Below, one piece after another: positions 1 to 11,200 of a DNA stretch of 64,000 nt. The DNA comes from Linanthus parryae (lineage: Eukaryota; Streptophyta; Magnoliopsida; Ericales; Polemoniaceae), in contig JALGPY010000004.1 in assembly GCA_023055425.1 (NCBI GenBank), forward strand, positions 62,271,718 to 62,335,717, given 5' to 3'. The translations under genes and the position numbers were made by a program. The notes beneath the pieces were generated by a model. The model was not told the DNA's origin. It saw only the letters and a list, made by a program, of their open reading frames with translations, and did not search any database. Each line of letters starts with the position of its first letter. Position 1 is the first letter of the stretch.

Positions 1-1191
1 AGTCGACAGTATTTCTGGGATGTCCCGTACTTATTCAAACAGGGGGCCGATAACATCCTGAGAAGGTGTATCCCGACCCACGAGGCCTGGAACGTGATCC
101 GACACTGCCACTCATCACAGTGTGGGGGTCATTTTGGGGGAACGCGCACGGCGCATAACATACTGCAGTCCGGTTTTTTCTGGCCGACAATCTTCAAAGA
201 CTGTCACGACTATGTGCAGGGATGTGATAGGTGCCAGAGGACAGGAAACACGTCACACCGGGACGAGATGCCGATGACCGTGTGGCAGGAGGTAGAGCCG
301 TTTGATGTATGGGGGATTGACTTCATGGGTCCGTTCCCGTCTTCGATGGGAAATCTTTACATTCTGCTGGCAGTGGATTATGTGACGAAGTGGATCGAGG
401 CGATTGCGTGTCAGAAAAACGATGCAGCTACGGTTGAGCGTTTTCTGAAACGCAACATTTTTACCCGGTTCGGGACGCCCAGGGCGATGATCAGTGACGA
501 GGGATCACACTTCATTAATCGAGTTTTCGCCAAAGTTCTGAAACAGTACGGTGTGTCGGTTCACAAGGTGTCACTACCCTACCATCCGCAGACAAACGGG
601 CAAGCCGAGGTTTCGAATCGAGAGATCAAGAGCATACTCAAGAAAACAGTGAATCTCGGCCGAAAGGATTGGTCCATCAGACTGGACGATGCGCTTTGGG
701 CCTACAAGACTGCTTTCAAAACACCGCTGGGAATGTCACCATACCAGCTCGTGTTTGGGAAAGCGTGCCACTTACCGGTGGAGCTGGAGCACAAAGCATA
801 CTGGGCCATCAAACTGCTCAACATGGACCAGAATCTAGCAGGAGATAAGAGGAAGATGGCACTGCTGGAATTAGAGGAATTCCGCAGAACGGCATTCGAG
901 AGCGCTAAAATCTACAAAGAGAAGACGAAAAAGTGGCATGATCAGCGGATCACGCCGAAGCAGTTCAACGAAGGCGACAAAGTGCTTCTCTACAAAACGA
1001 GGATGCGGTTCTTTCCGGGCAAGTTGAGGTCTCGATGGTCGGGACCGTTCATCATCAAGAAGATATTTGCATGGGGAGCATTTGAGCTGGAGAATCCAAA
1101 AGACGAGTCCAGCTTCAGGGTGAACGGGAACCGGATCAAACCATATCTCGAGACAGTTGAAGTCGCCAAAGTGACGACCCGTGAGAGGTAA
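1..1191 (+). CDS. Integrase, C-terminal part of Athila-like pol (5' partial)
   Basis: The frame is open from base 1, so the true start is off the window. The encoded protein is the integrase that joins retrotransposon cDNA to host chromosomes. An HHCC zinc-binding region (His residues around [10 protein letters not shown] and the pair CDRCQ) is followed by a catalytic core with DFMGPFP, a second Asp in ISDEGSHF and the Glu in [10 protein letters not shown], giving the D,D-35-E arrangement. A C-terminal basic region with GDKVLLY and SRWSGPF follows, then the stop at 1189-1191. No frameshift or internal stop is visible in this 397-codon part. It lies 1.3 kb upstream of the env-like ORF of the same element. 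Confidence 0.93.
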   Translation, partial: SRQYFWDVPYLFKQGADNILRRCIPTHEAWNVIRHCHSSQCGGHFGGTRTAHNILQSGFFWPTIFKDCHDYVQGCDRCQRTGNTSHRDEMPMTVWQEVEPFDVWGIDFMGPFPSSMGNLYILLAVDYVTKWIEAIACQKNDAATVERFLKRNIFTRFGTPRAMISDEGSHFINRVFAKVLKQYGVSVHKVSLPYHPQTNGQAEVSNREIKSILKKTVNLGRKDWSIRLDDALWAYKTAFKTPLGMSPYQLVFGKACHLPVELEHKAYWAIKLLNMDQNLAGDKRKMALLELEEFRRTAFESAKIYKEKTKKWHDQRITPKQFNEGDKVLLYKTRMRFFPGKLRSRWSGPFIIKKIFAWGAFELENPKDESSFRVNGNRIKPYLETVEVAKVTTRER

Positions 1192-2515
1192 CCGGGTCGG
1201 GCCGTCGACCGTAAATCACAATCGCTTGGTGGGAGGCAACCCATCGAATTACGTTCATTATTTATTTATTACAGTTTTTATTTTACGTTCTGAATTTTGA
1301 GAGAGGCGAGATGAGTGTGTGTTAACGGGTAGACAAGTTTGTGCAAGAAATTTTAAAGCAGAAAAATGTGCTTGTCAAAACCGAGAGGTCCGACACGCAT
1401 TCAAAGAAGTACAGAAAAACTGGCCCAAAAGGCCAGTTACGCTGGCCCAAAGGCCAATTACGCAGAAATAATAATAATAAAAAAATAATAATATTATAAC
1501 TACGCTGGCCCAAAAGGCCAGATACGCTGGCCCAAAGGCCAATTACGCAGCCCACAAGGCCAAATACGCAGGCCAGCAAAAAAAAAATGAAGTGGACCAG
1601 CCACGCAACCGGCCCAAACACGCGGCCCAGCCACGCAGCTGGCCCAGTTACGCAGCCCAGCTAGAATGCCACGCAGCAGGGGGAGGCAAGTGCAGTTTCC
1701 GAAACCTTAGGGGGCCAAAATGCCATTTCACCAAACTTGGGGGGAGTTTTTTGCAATTTTCGAAAAGTGCCAATTATTTAGCACAACTATATGGACGGGT
1801 TCAGTAACCATTGTCCTCCATTGTTGGTGTTTTGAAGCTTCCTCTTTCCTCATTTTCTCTCCACCTTCAAAAGTTCAAATTTCACCAAATAAAAAACCGA
1901 GCAAGTTTTTGGGATCCTCGTGAGAACTGGATCATTTTGGTGTAGTTGAAGTTACAAAACAGTGTCCGAATTGGTGTGGGGTTCAAGTCAAAATTTGTGA
2001 AAAATTTGAAGAAAAGCTCCAGATTCGTTGGCTTCGGGTCGAAATTTGAGAAAACACAAAGGAGAAACGTCGAAGAGGAGGGCGAGGCCTACAAGGTGCC
2101 CAAGTCAGAATTTTTTCCGGCGAGAAAAATTTTCCGGCGACTTTTTCCGGCGACAGTTTGTTTGCACTCGTTGACTCGCTCCGAGTGCTCAGGTTCAAAA
2201 ATTTCTTCTTTCCCTATTTTTTCAGTTTTCGGTACCAACCCGTACCCGGGTTTAGCATGCTGCATACTTGACTGTTTTTGACTGTTACTGCGTTTTTTAG
2301 CTGCTTTTCTGCATTTTTAACTGTTACTTGCGTATTTAACACAATTTTTACGTAATTGACCGTTAAACTGCAAATTAGCATAGGGTAGCGTAATTAACTG
2401 TTTAAGCTGCGTATTTAGCTGTTTGGACTGCGTACCTGCATTTTGACAGCGTTTTCTGCGTTTTAAAGAAAAAAATAATAATTAATTTTTTTAAATTTCT
2501 GAATTTTCTGCTGTT
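1192..2515 (+). other. Spacer between pol and the env-like ORF of element A
   Basis: Noncoding as far as I can see. It holds the GGCC palindromic repeats at 1419-1672, a C/G-poor region, and at about 2265-2460 a run of loosely repeated short words such as CTGTTTTTGACTG and GCGTATTTAGCTG just before the env-like ORF. Short open frames here (for example 1946-2281) have no recognisable domain. Confidence 0.6.
1419..1672. repeat. Palindromic GGCC-rich short repeats
   Basis: Units such as CTGGCCCAAAAGGCCAG followed by TTACG recur about eight times, some shortened to CTGGCCCAAAGGCCA or CGCAGCCCACAAGGCC. Each unit is an inverted repeat (TGGCC...GGCCA) that could form a small hairpin. An AT-rich insert (AATAATAAT) sits at 1466-1500. 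Confidence 0.8.
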
Positions 2516-4501
2516 ATGGACTGGCTTGAGAGACCCGTGGCGTTTGATTTTCGTTTGCCTTTTGCCATTGACATCCCGTATGAGCAGATTACCGAGACCA
2601 ACTTTGATAGTTTCCGGTTTGTGAGTTACCAGGCCCATCTGCACAATCTAGAGACTTTAGACAGAGGGTTGACACCGGATTATAGGTTCGAGGTAGATGA
2701 TGAGAGGATGCCGTTAGCTATGAGAAATTATGCTAGACGGCCCGATCTCTTTGGCTGTGCCTTAGAGAACTTCCCCGAGAGGGCTAGTTCCGCGCTCACT
2801 AGGGATTTTTTCTGTAACCTAATCTATCAGGAGTTCGGGGAGACAGAGTTGTACCCGAACTGGGTATACTGTCGTAGGGGGTTTATTTGGTTGACGCCCC
2901 TCGCAATCCGCTGGGCGTATGGCATACCTGGCGAATTCGAGGGACAGTGTGCGTACGATATGCTCGTTCAGGACTCTCCTCCGCAAGAGGAGCTCTTGAG
3001 GACTCTCTGTGAGGGGGCGGATGAGGCCCGCTGGGAGACCAACGGGAGGCTACATGGCACGTTTTTGAGTCCGCCAGCCCGGTGGTGGTTTGAGTTTGGA
3101 GTGAACCGGGTCGTAGGGATTCAGCATATCACTAAGCTGCCCTACGAAGTGGTACTTCTGGTGGACTGCTTCATGACCCGACGCCGGGTCGACATAGCGG
3201 CCCGGATTTGGGCGAACATTAGAGAGAGAGCCAACACGCATAGCCGGCGAGGTTTCGGGTTTTGCAGCCTGATTACCCGATTGGCTGCCCTGAATGAGAT
3301 TGTCATCGAGGGTGAGCGAGATTTAGACCCCGCCTCTTTCCGGCCATTTTGGCGAGTAGGTAGACGGGCCATGGGAAACCGTAGGGCACCCGAGCCGGCC
3401 GATGCGTTTGTGGACTTAGATGAGGATGAGCCGGGTGATGAATCGATGGACGAGGATGGGCAGGCCCCTTCCTCGGACCCTGACATTGGATCGCCCCCCG
3501 CCCCCGCGCCCAGAAGGCGCGCTGCTCGACCGAGGGGGGGCCCTGTCCATGACCCCACCCCGCTCTCTAGCTACCAGCCGCCCCAGGAGTACATGGCTCT
3601 AGATCCTATCCCTGTCCTGGCGAGGCGTTCCACACAGGAGCGTCCTCTCATGAGAGAGTTTTCGACCCGACTACATCGGTCTCGGTCGACTTATGAGCAC
3701 GGTCAGTCTAGTGGGCCCGTCGAGCCTGAGCCTAGCCGGCCCACTCGCCCGACCAGGATCCCTGTTCCCGAGCCTGAGCCTAGCCGGCCTACTCGGCTAG
3801 CCCGGACCGCGGTTCCCGAGCCTCCCCGGCCATCGAGGGCAGCTGCCCCTGAGCGTAGCAGGTCATTTCGGGCCGATGCTCCCGAGCCTTCTAGACCATC
3901 CCGGGCTGCTGCCCCTGACCGTGGTCGGTCGACCCGAGCTCCTGACGCTACCATTCCTCCGTGGAGTGCCTTTGAGCAGAAACTGACCCAGATTGATGAG
4001 AGGGCCGAGTCTGGAAGAAAGTCCATTAAGGATATGTGCAAGAAACAGTTTGGTAAGATGTGGAGACTGATAAAGCACAACCAGAGGACCAACGACAAGA
4101 GGGGAAAGGATCAGGCTGCTGCGTTGGCCGCGATTCGTGAGGAGCAGAGAGAGGCAGCCCGGAGCGCGGGCCGACAGGTCCCGCTACCGTTATTCTTTCC
4201 CTCGACTTACTCCAGTGAGTTCGATACCATTTGGTCTGGAGAGGCGGAGTCGAGTCACCATGACGATGCCCCGGCTTCGGCACATTCTGATAGTTGGTCC
4301 GACTCCGGGCCATACTGCCCACCCCAGGACACTCAGTCATACCAGACGCCGCCAGCGCCAGCGCGCCGAGGGGCCCGTGGACCGAGACCCACTGGGCCTA
4401 GCAGTCCTAGGTATCGGTCTACCAGCAGTTCTGTCAGTAGCATGTCCGGTACTTCCGAGTCCGGGTCAGACCCGCCCTACGTTCCAGACGAGTCCGAGTG
4501 A
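2516..4501 (+). CDS. Env-like / extra ORF of Athila-like element (661 aa)
   Basis: Intact ATG-to-TGA frame downstream of integrase, the position of the env-like ORF in Athila elements. Residues about 1-290 form a conserved globular part rich in aromatic and charged residues, of the type annotated in plants as putative transposon protein or Athila ORF. Residues about 300-340 are very acidic. Residues about 400-480 are Pro/Arg/Ser-rich with imperfect repeats of PEPSRPTR and AAAPERSRS, and the tail is Ser/Pro-rich. I see no clear signal peptide or transmembrane helix, so an envelope function is not supported by the sequence; the name refers only to position. The function is unknown. Confidence 0.75.
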   Translation: MDWLERPVAFDFRLPFAIDIPYEQITETNFDSFRFVSYQAHLHNLETLDRGLTPDYRFEVDDERMPLAMRNYARRPDLFGCALENFPERASSALTRDFFCNLIYQEFGETELYPNWVYCRRGFIWLTPLAIRWAYGIPGEFEGQCAYDMLVQDSPPQEELLRTLCEGADEARWETNGRLHGTFLSPPARWWFEFGVNRVVGIQHITKLPYEVVLLVDCFMTRRRVDIAARIWANIRERANTHSRRGFGFCSLITRLAALNEIVIEGERDLDPASFRPFWRVGRRAMGNRRAPEPADAFVDLDEDEPGDESMDEDGQAPSSDPDIGSPPAPAPRRRAARPRGGPVHDPTPLSSYQPPQEYMALDPIPVLARRSTQERPLMREFSTRLHRSRSTYEHGQSSGPVEPEPSRPTRPTRIPVPEPEPSRPTRLARTAVPEPPRPSRAAAPERSRSFRADAPEPSRPSRAAAPDRGRSTRAPDATIPPWSAFEQKLTQIDERAESGRKSIKDMCKKQFGKMWRLIKHNQRTNDKRGKDQAAALAAIREEQREAARSAGRQVPLPLFFPSTYSSEFDTIWSGEAESSHHDDAPASAHSDSWSDSGPYCPPQDTQSYQTPPAPARRGARGPRPTGPSSPRYRSTSSSVSSMSGTSESGSDPPYVPDESE

Positions 4502-6389
4502 GTGCCATGAGGGCATGCCACCTATTTAGTGTGGGGGTGGTGGTCGTGTCTGCATTAACCAGGTCTGCACGTTTTTTCATGTTCATTTGCAGTTTTGAGT
4601 TTATTTATTGAGTCAGCACGTTTTTATTTTTTGAGTCTAACCACCACAAATTTCTGGCCTGGCATTGTGTATATAAAAAAAAAATGAAAATTTTCAGAAA
4701 ATCCAAAAAAATTGAAAATCAGAAAATTTGAGAACGGGCAATCAAGAGAACAGAAACTGGGAAGAAATCGAGGTTAAATCCTTTGACAGAAAAGAAAGCT
4801 TGCACCGAGGTATAGTAGATAGGTGAGAGCCAGTGACCCTTGGAAACCGCAAGTAGTTATCATCTGAGCTAAGGATCCGACTAGTTGCCACACCGCCGTC
4901 ATCTAGGTAGTCGACAACCCGCCCACGGGCGCCGTCACGGTCATCGCATCTTTCGGTGGAGTGACTGGCTATCAAGGGACCTCACGTCCTGTTTCTTACC
5001 CCTAGGTCCAACTAGTAAACCCGTTCGAAGCCATTTACCCCTTTTATTCTCAGCCACTATAGCCTAGGAAGCCTTCATTGAGACCTCATCAGTCGTTAGT
5101 TGGCTATTCTACGAGTTATGACGGAGGGAGTGAGTTGGGGAGAGTTTTAGATGGGAGCACTTCATGATATATCGGTTTTGGACAGTTTTGACATTGACAC
5201 GTTTTTCGAGGGAAGGACAGGGTGAGTGAGAGGCGACAGTGCATTAATTTGCAGAGGTGGATCACTGCATTATATAGTGACCACAGGAGGAGTTAGTCGC
5301 GTGCGAGACATCTTTCCGCACACAATGGGGTCCGGGGGGTTGTGAGGTTAATTGGTGGTTGTGCCAGTTTTCTACATCTTTGGTGATGAGGAGGTTCGGT
5401 GGGACTGCACAGTATTATTTCGACTACAGGATCATCGCTTCAGGATTAGTGTGGGGGGTATTCCATATGAGGACATCTTTCATACCCCACGACGACAGTT
5501 TATTTTTACTCACTCAGCTTTAGTCAGTTTATTTGTTGTTATTCGTGTATTTATGTGTATATAGAGTCGTAAAAAAAAAAAAAAAACTGAAAAATGAATG
5601 AAAAGAAAAAAAGAAAACAAAAAAAAAGAAAAAAAAAGAAGAAAATGATCTAGTTTTGCAGTTTTTCAGTTATTTATGTTGTTTTTGTTATTAATTCAAA
5701 AAGCTGAGTGAGTAGCACAATTTTCGAGACAGTTACACCGCTTCACATTTGTGGCCGCGAGAACGGCGAAGACACACCGGGGGACAGGAAGATTGATATG
5801 GCAGGAACTTAGGTGTTTCAGGCAGTTTTTCGGGAACTCGGTGAGGGGAGTGAGTTTGGGGAAATTGTGAGAATGTCATAACGAGTAGGATCATGCCATA
5901 CCTTTACACATATATATATATCCCACCTGTTAGACTTAGAACCTTGATTCGGAAATAGCTCGGATGGTCGGTTAATTAGGGATTCGCTCAGGTTGATAGC
6001 AAAAGTAATAGTACTCGGGTCCAGTGCTTAAATCCACCAAAGAAATCTGTTCAGACTTACCGATCGATTGCAGGGAAGTATTTTCTGAAAAACGGATGAG
6101 GTTTTGAGGACACTCGGTTATGTTTTTGAGATTGCCCAATCTCACCAAAAATAAATTGTTTAGTACTTTTGAGTCGTGTGTATTGAGCCTGTGTATATTC
6201 TTTCTGAGTCAGTTTCTGATTGAGTCGTCTGGTTTATATGGACGGGTAGGAAGAGTATGCAAACTGATGGAAAGGAAAAGGTCTTGATTCGAACTTGCAT
6301 GGGGTATTTGCAAGACAGATATGTATGCATTTCAGGGCAGTATTCAGGATGTTTGCTCGGGACGAGCAAAGGTTAGTGTGGGGGTAATT
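4502..6389 (+). other. Long 3' untranslated region of element A with three PPT-like sites
   Basis: No convincing coding region; the 70-codon frame at 5352-5564 has no known motif. TTAGTGTGGGGG occurs at about 4526, 5446 and 6373; the last lies directly before the LTR and is the likely polypurine tract for plus-strand priming. A low-complexity A-rich stretch is at 5570-5645 and an AT-rich one at 4670-4740. Confidence 0.6.
6373..6389 (+). promoter_or_regulatory. Polypurine tract of element A
   Basis: TTAGTGTGGGGGTAATT ends just before the LTR start TGATAGCTCC. This is the expected position and composition of the primer for second-strand cDNA synthesis. Confidence 0.75.
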
Positions 6390-6904
6390 TGATAGCTCCT
6401 CACTAGGAGTTATCGGTTAACCCAATTTGAGGGGTATTTTCGTCCTAAATGAGCGTTTTAGTCGATTTCTGCCCCGTTTGACTCGGGAATTCACGGTTTG
6501 CTGTTTTTATCTCCTAGACGCATAAACTGCTTTATTTCACGCATATCGAGATATGATCACGGGTTTTGTTTCGTGTCGTTGGTGCAGGGACAGGACTTGT
6601 GCAGGAGCAGGAAATGAAGCAGGTATGCGGGTGAAGGATCCAAGGAGGCTGAGAAGCCGAGCATGCAAGTCGAGAAGATTGGCACGTTTCCCGAGGAAGA
6701 TTGGCACGCATCCCGAGGAACCTGGCACGCATCTCGAGGAGCCTTGCACGCATCCCGAGGCATCCCGAGCAGTTTGGCACGCATCCCGAGACGGACGAAA
6801 CACACTCCGAGAAGATCAGCAGACATCCCGAGGAGCCTGGTACGCATCCCGAGGCATCCTGAGGAGTTTGGCGCGCAAACCGAGGAGGCAGCTACCTACG
6901 CAGC
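6390..6904 (+). repeat. 3' LTR of element A, first part (U3) with minisatellite
   Basis: LTR start TGATAGCTCC up to the insertion site of element B. From 6680 to 6890 it carries about nine imperfect copies of a roughly 20-bp unit, TGGCACGCATCCCGAGGAGCC. The LTR continues at 22163. Confidence 0.8.
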
Positions 6905-7531
6905 TGTGCACAAGAGATTCCGGCGGGGAGACCTCCGTGTACACCGTATGTAGTGGATCAAGGATCGCACAGGAAGAGTGGGGGTGTGTGTAGGGAGAGA
7001 GTAAGTCAGTAGCAATATCTGAGAGAGAGACAGAGGTTTGGCAGAGCTTCCGCGTATAGCAAGTGTGTTCTCCTTTGTATGGAAAGGTTAACGATATATA
7101 TATACTGGAGAACATGACCGTTGTAGTGTGGTTAATGCGCCCATTAATGGCGGCTAAATTCGCTTAACCATAACGGCACGTTCGTCCGAGTATAGAGGGA
7201 CCGTTATAGCACGTGGTGCGCGAATACCGGAACCGTTACGAGGTTGACCGGGTTTGACCGGATTGACCGGGTCTAGGGAGCTCGTGCCATAGATCTCTCA
7301 AAACAGTTACTAAAGGTCGCGTGCGGGCTTGGCTCGCACGCGACAGGGCTTTCTCTAGCCTCCAAACCACTAAGTCCCTACAAGTCCCGTGCAGTGGTAT
7401 GCGAGGGCTCTGTCTCGCAGCCCCCACATGGATCAGCTCGGCTGGTGATCCAGTGTGTGTGGAGCACAATATGGTGTGCTGGATGGTTGCCACGTGGCCA
7501 AGATCTGTCAGCCCAGAAAGTACTATCTACA
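6905..7531 (-). repeat. 3' LTR of element B (left in window)
   Basis: Begins TGTGCACAAGAG and ends CTATCTACA on the plus strand; on the element's own strand it runs TGTAGATAG to CTTGTGCACA. It holds a TATA-like run (7093-7104) and a perfect palindromic G-box GCCACGTGGC (7489-7498) near the start of U3. Compared with 21533-22157 it differs at about seven bases plus an AT dinucleotide. Confidence 0.92.
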
Positions 7532-7546
7532 TTAGCCCCCTTTCTG
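7532..7546 (-). promoter_or_regulatory. Polypurine tract of element B
   Basis: On the minus strand GCAGAAAGGGGGCTAA directly precedes the 3' LTR start TGTAGATAG. The same sequence follows the LTR of element C at 50079. Confidence 0.75.
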
Positions 7547-7706
7547 CGCGTGAAGACTCATAGCTGTATAGGCTTCCATGCGCGGAAACCAACATGCGCG
7601 TTGCCGCCACGCACCAATTCAAATACGGGTAAGTTCAGCCCCCGTGCGTGCCATTATGACCTAAAACCCCTAGAGTCGTGCCGTCTGGCCTTTAGGGTTT
7701 TAGGCG

Positions 7707-7801
7707 TGACGTCAGCTTGTCCTGTGATTGCGCGATACGACGGTGACGGTTGCGATTCGACTACTGAAAGGACGCAACCCTTCATTGTTTTGGATAAATA
7801 C
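7707..7801 (+). promoter_or_regulatory. Candidate promoter of the antisense gene in B
   Basis: A perfect TGACGTCA palindrome (7707-7714), a target type for plant bZIP factors, lies about 85 bp upstream of a TATA-like GGATAAATAC (7792-7801). Both are oriented toward the PMD gene and conserved in element C (50256-50263 and 50340-50349). A 5' leader intron is plausible, from AAG|GTTGG near 7953 to the acceptor CTCTTCCGCAG just before the start codon. Confidence 0.55.
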
Positions 7802-8219
7802 TTTGTATCCCCCATTATTGCAAAGCATCACTTCTTGCAAAGTGAATGGTACCCGGAGATCTTCGAGAGCAGATTCAGATCATCAATCATCAGTTCAGAA
7901 CTGCAAATCGTGTTCTTCAATTGTGCATATCCAAGCAAGCTTCAAGAAAACAAGGTTGGCCTCGTTTAATTTTGATTTAAGATACCAGTGTTTGCCTTGA
8001 ACTGCGTTGAATCTGTAAACCCATGAGATTTGTGAAGAGGCTTTGATCTTTGAACCCTCTTTTGCTTTTTAATCCTTCAACAATATTGGATCTTGCAACT
8101 TCCCGATTTCTGAAATCGATACCAGAAATTGTTCGTCTTCCTTTGCATAGATCTTGAATTTCAAAATTCAAACTGAAGTGTGGTATTTCTTCCCCCTTTT
8201 TTCTTGCTCTTCCGCAGGA

Positions 8220-11200
8220 ATGGCCAAGACAAAAGGAACCAGACCTGTCAAAGAAGATGAAGAGATACCCGACCTTCCACAGGCCTTGTGGCGAAAAGCC
8301 CCCTTTTTGGGTGGGAAAGATTTCTATCATGCGAGGGTAAAGGCAAAGAGGATGCCTGATCCTGTCCCGGCTGAGCGACTGTTGACACTGACTCGCCCAG
8401 TTAACTCAGCCTTGCTCGAGTTAATCGGTTCCGAGGATGTGGTTCGATTGGGAATCGAGAACGGGCACTTCCCATACACTGCGATTTCTACCCAAGCGTT
8501 CGTCCAGAAATTGGACTATATGGATGAGTGGATTGACCACGTGTTGGACCATCACGCCGCGACTCTTGATGAAGCCGGCGTATACTTTGCTATCCGTGCT
8601 ATGAAGGGTGCTGCCGTGAAGCTGGATCAGTCCATGCTTCTAGACCTTCTGTCCCGCTACTCGCCTGCGACTCACACGTTCCATTTTGCTGAGTTCGAGG
8701 CTGCCCCCACGCTCGAGGACGTTCAAATGCTGTACGAGCTTTCCCCCATGGGCGAGGTGGACCCTCTGAGTCCCTTGAGAACATCTGCGGAGATTGCCTT
8801 GTACACGCAGATGGAGGAATGCCTAGCAGAGGTAAAGAAAATCTCCACTAGGTGGACCACCACAAAGCCTCTTCCGAACTGGCAGCTGGTTGATACGTCT
8901 GCGAAGAATACCTGGAACAAATGGTTGCAGTACTTCTTCCGAGATTATGCGAACAGCAGCATTACTAAGAAACTTCTGAGCGAGGACCCGGAGGCCGAGA
9001 ATTACGTAGAGGGCAAGGGTTATCATTTGACCCTTTGTGCTTTTCTCTGTGCCTGGCTGTCGAGGTACTTGATTGATGGTCACCCCCATGACGGAGTCTT
9101 CTACCATGTGCTGCCACTTGCTGTGAGGCTTGCTCTTGGCCAGAGAGTCGCACTCGGACCCTTGGTCTTGGGCACGCTGTACTATAGGCTTGATCAGCTG
9201 GTTCTGGCTATGAGGGAGTCACGTGGCCGCCTCGATGTTCTGACCTTTGTCAATATTTCCTTTTTGACAATGTGGGTTTTCGAGCGATGGCCGTCTTATG
9301 CTCCGACTACTCTTAAGCTTGACAAGTGGTGTCCCCCAGGCGAGACAGAAGCGCGCAACAGCGGAAGAGCTGCGAGATGGTTCGGAGCAAGCAACACCAA
9401 GTGCGTTTGGAGCTTGATATGCGACAAACGGAAGGAGTTTACCGCCAGGCCCTATGCCACGCGTATCGAGAACGTGCGATGGTTTCCAAAGCTATACCCC
9501 TCTAAAGGTATGGTCTTCTCAGAAGAGCTTCTCTTTGAAAAGGGACCGCATTTCCACGAGCGCTATCGTGAGTTCTTTTGCTGGTGTCTGCGAGGTTCCC
9601 TTCCTGCCCTTGCAGAGCATATTCGTGAGCTCGCGCCGAGGTATGAAAAGCTTACCGTGGACGTTGACCCCACTCGAGTTTCTCCTCAGTTTGGTTTTGA
9701 TGCGGTGGCCCCATCAATCTGGCCCCAGTCTATTATCAGAGGATGCTACAAGCGTTTGCTGACAAAGGAGTGCAAGACGGTCTTTATGAACAACCTTCCC
9801 TTTGAGCAGCCTGCGGGAACTCGCGAGGGTGGCTATTCCCAGAATTGGCTCGCATACTGGGTTGCCCAGCAAACGAGGATTGAGACGGAGTCGGCCGCGC
9901 AGCCAAGTAGAGCTCCTTTGATCAAAAGAAACTCTTTTCCGTTTCGCCCCACTTGCAGTCTGAGCGAGTCTGAGTATGGTTGCTACTCACTGTGGGACCG
10001 TGAGAACCATTTGTGCCCTGATTTCGTTCTGAAGGAGCAAGTCGCCGCAGTCAAGAAGGGCGACACGCATGTCGTCAGATATAGCAAGGCATTTGCTGAG
10101 GTAAGCAATTTCTTCGCGTGCGTTAAGTTTTTTTGATTTCCTTATGCTGACACTTCCATTCCGTACTGTTGTAGTGTCATGTGCGGAGATTCGCAGCTGG
10201 TGATCGTTCCAAATCGCTGGTTAACACCATTGTTGCCACCAGAAGGCAAGGGCAGTCGTTCCGACTAGCATGGAGGATGGACGCTGAAGTCGAAACAAAG
10301 GTTCGCGCAGTCATGAGTGCTTTTGCCGACTCACTGATAGACAATCCTCCGGCTCCGTCTCCTCCTGGAGATGACCCGTCCCCTCTAGCGACTGCGGCGC
10401 CGAGAGTGAAGAGACCTAGGCAAAAGGGAATTACGATTTCTTCCCCTAGAAGTGCTCCAGCTTCTCCTCCGGTGAGGTCCCTTTCCATCAAGGACAAAGG
10501 CAAAGGTCGCATGCCAAGCAAAGTGCGGAAAGAGCTCGCAGTTGAGACTTTCGTTCCATTCAACCAAGCGGAAGAGGAAGAGAGACAAGAGCCCCAAGAA
10601 GGTGATGAAGAAGAAGAAGCAACAGTTGTGATGCATGAGGAAGAATCAGGAGGTACCTCCGTCGCATTTCCTTTCCCGTTATCGTAACTTGTTTATACTT
10701 CTCTTCTTAAACCGATCATCTCTTCGCAGATGATGATGATGATGAAATCACTGGTGGCCTTTCGGCCAAGAGACAAAAGAGAGATGCCCATTCTGGCATT
10801 CCAGATGATCCCATAAGCGAGGACATTATTGCTGAGTCCCGGAAGACAGCCGCGGAGGCTGCTAAAAGAAGGAGGCGGCGAGAAGAAGAGGAGCTCGAGC
10901 GTGTGAAACAGCGGAGCCTCGAAGAGCAACATGTTGACGACTTAGTGCGTCCAGCTAACGAGGAAGATGAGCTTCCCGAAGAAGTGGCCCCCCAGGCAGA
11001 GGAGGAAGATGCGGTTCCGGAAGAGGATGCAACAGCACTGGAGCAAGTCCAAGCAGACTTCGAAGAGATCGCAGGCGGCGATAAAGGTGAGATCTTCAAT
11101 CTCGCAGTAACTTATAGAGATGTTATTGTGGGTGCGTTAAAGCATGGTGTGTCAAAGGCTGACATTCGCCGTTGGTTAGTAAGAAAATGCGGAGAACCCT

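Noticed and set aside
2516..4501. True viral envelope glycoprotein in element A
   Set aside because: No signal peptide, transmembrane segment or cysteine pattern of an envelope protein is visible; only the position is env-like.
5352..5564. 70-codon hydrophobic-ended frame in the 3' region of A
   Set aside because: No homology recognised and no other copy in the window to test conservation.
6553..6993. Open frames across the minisatellite of LTR A on both strands
   Set aside because: Several overlapping frames arise from the CCCGAGG repeats; no domain and no start context.
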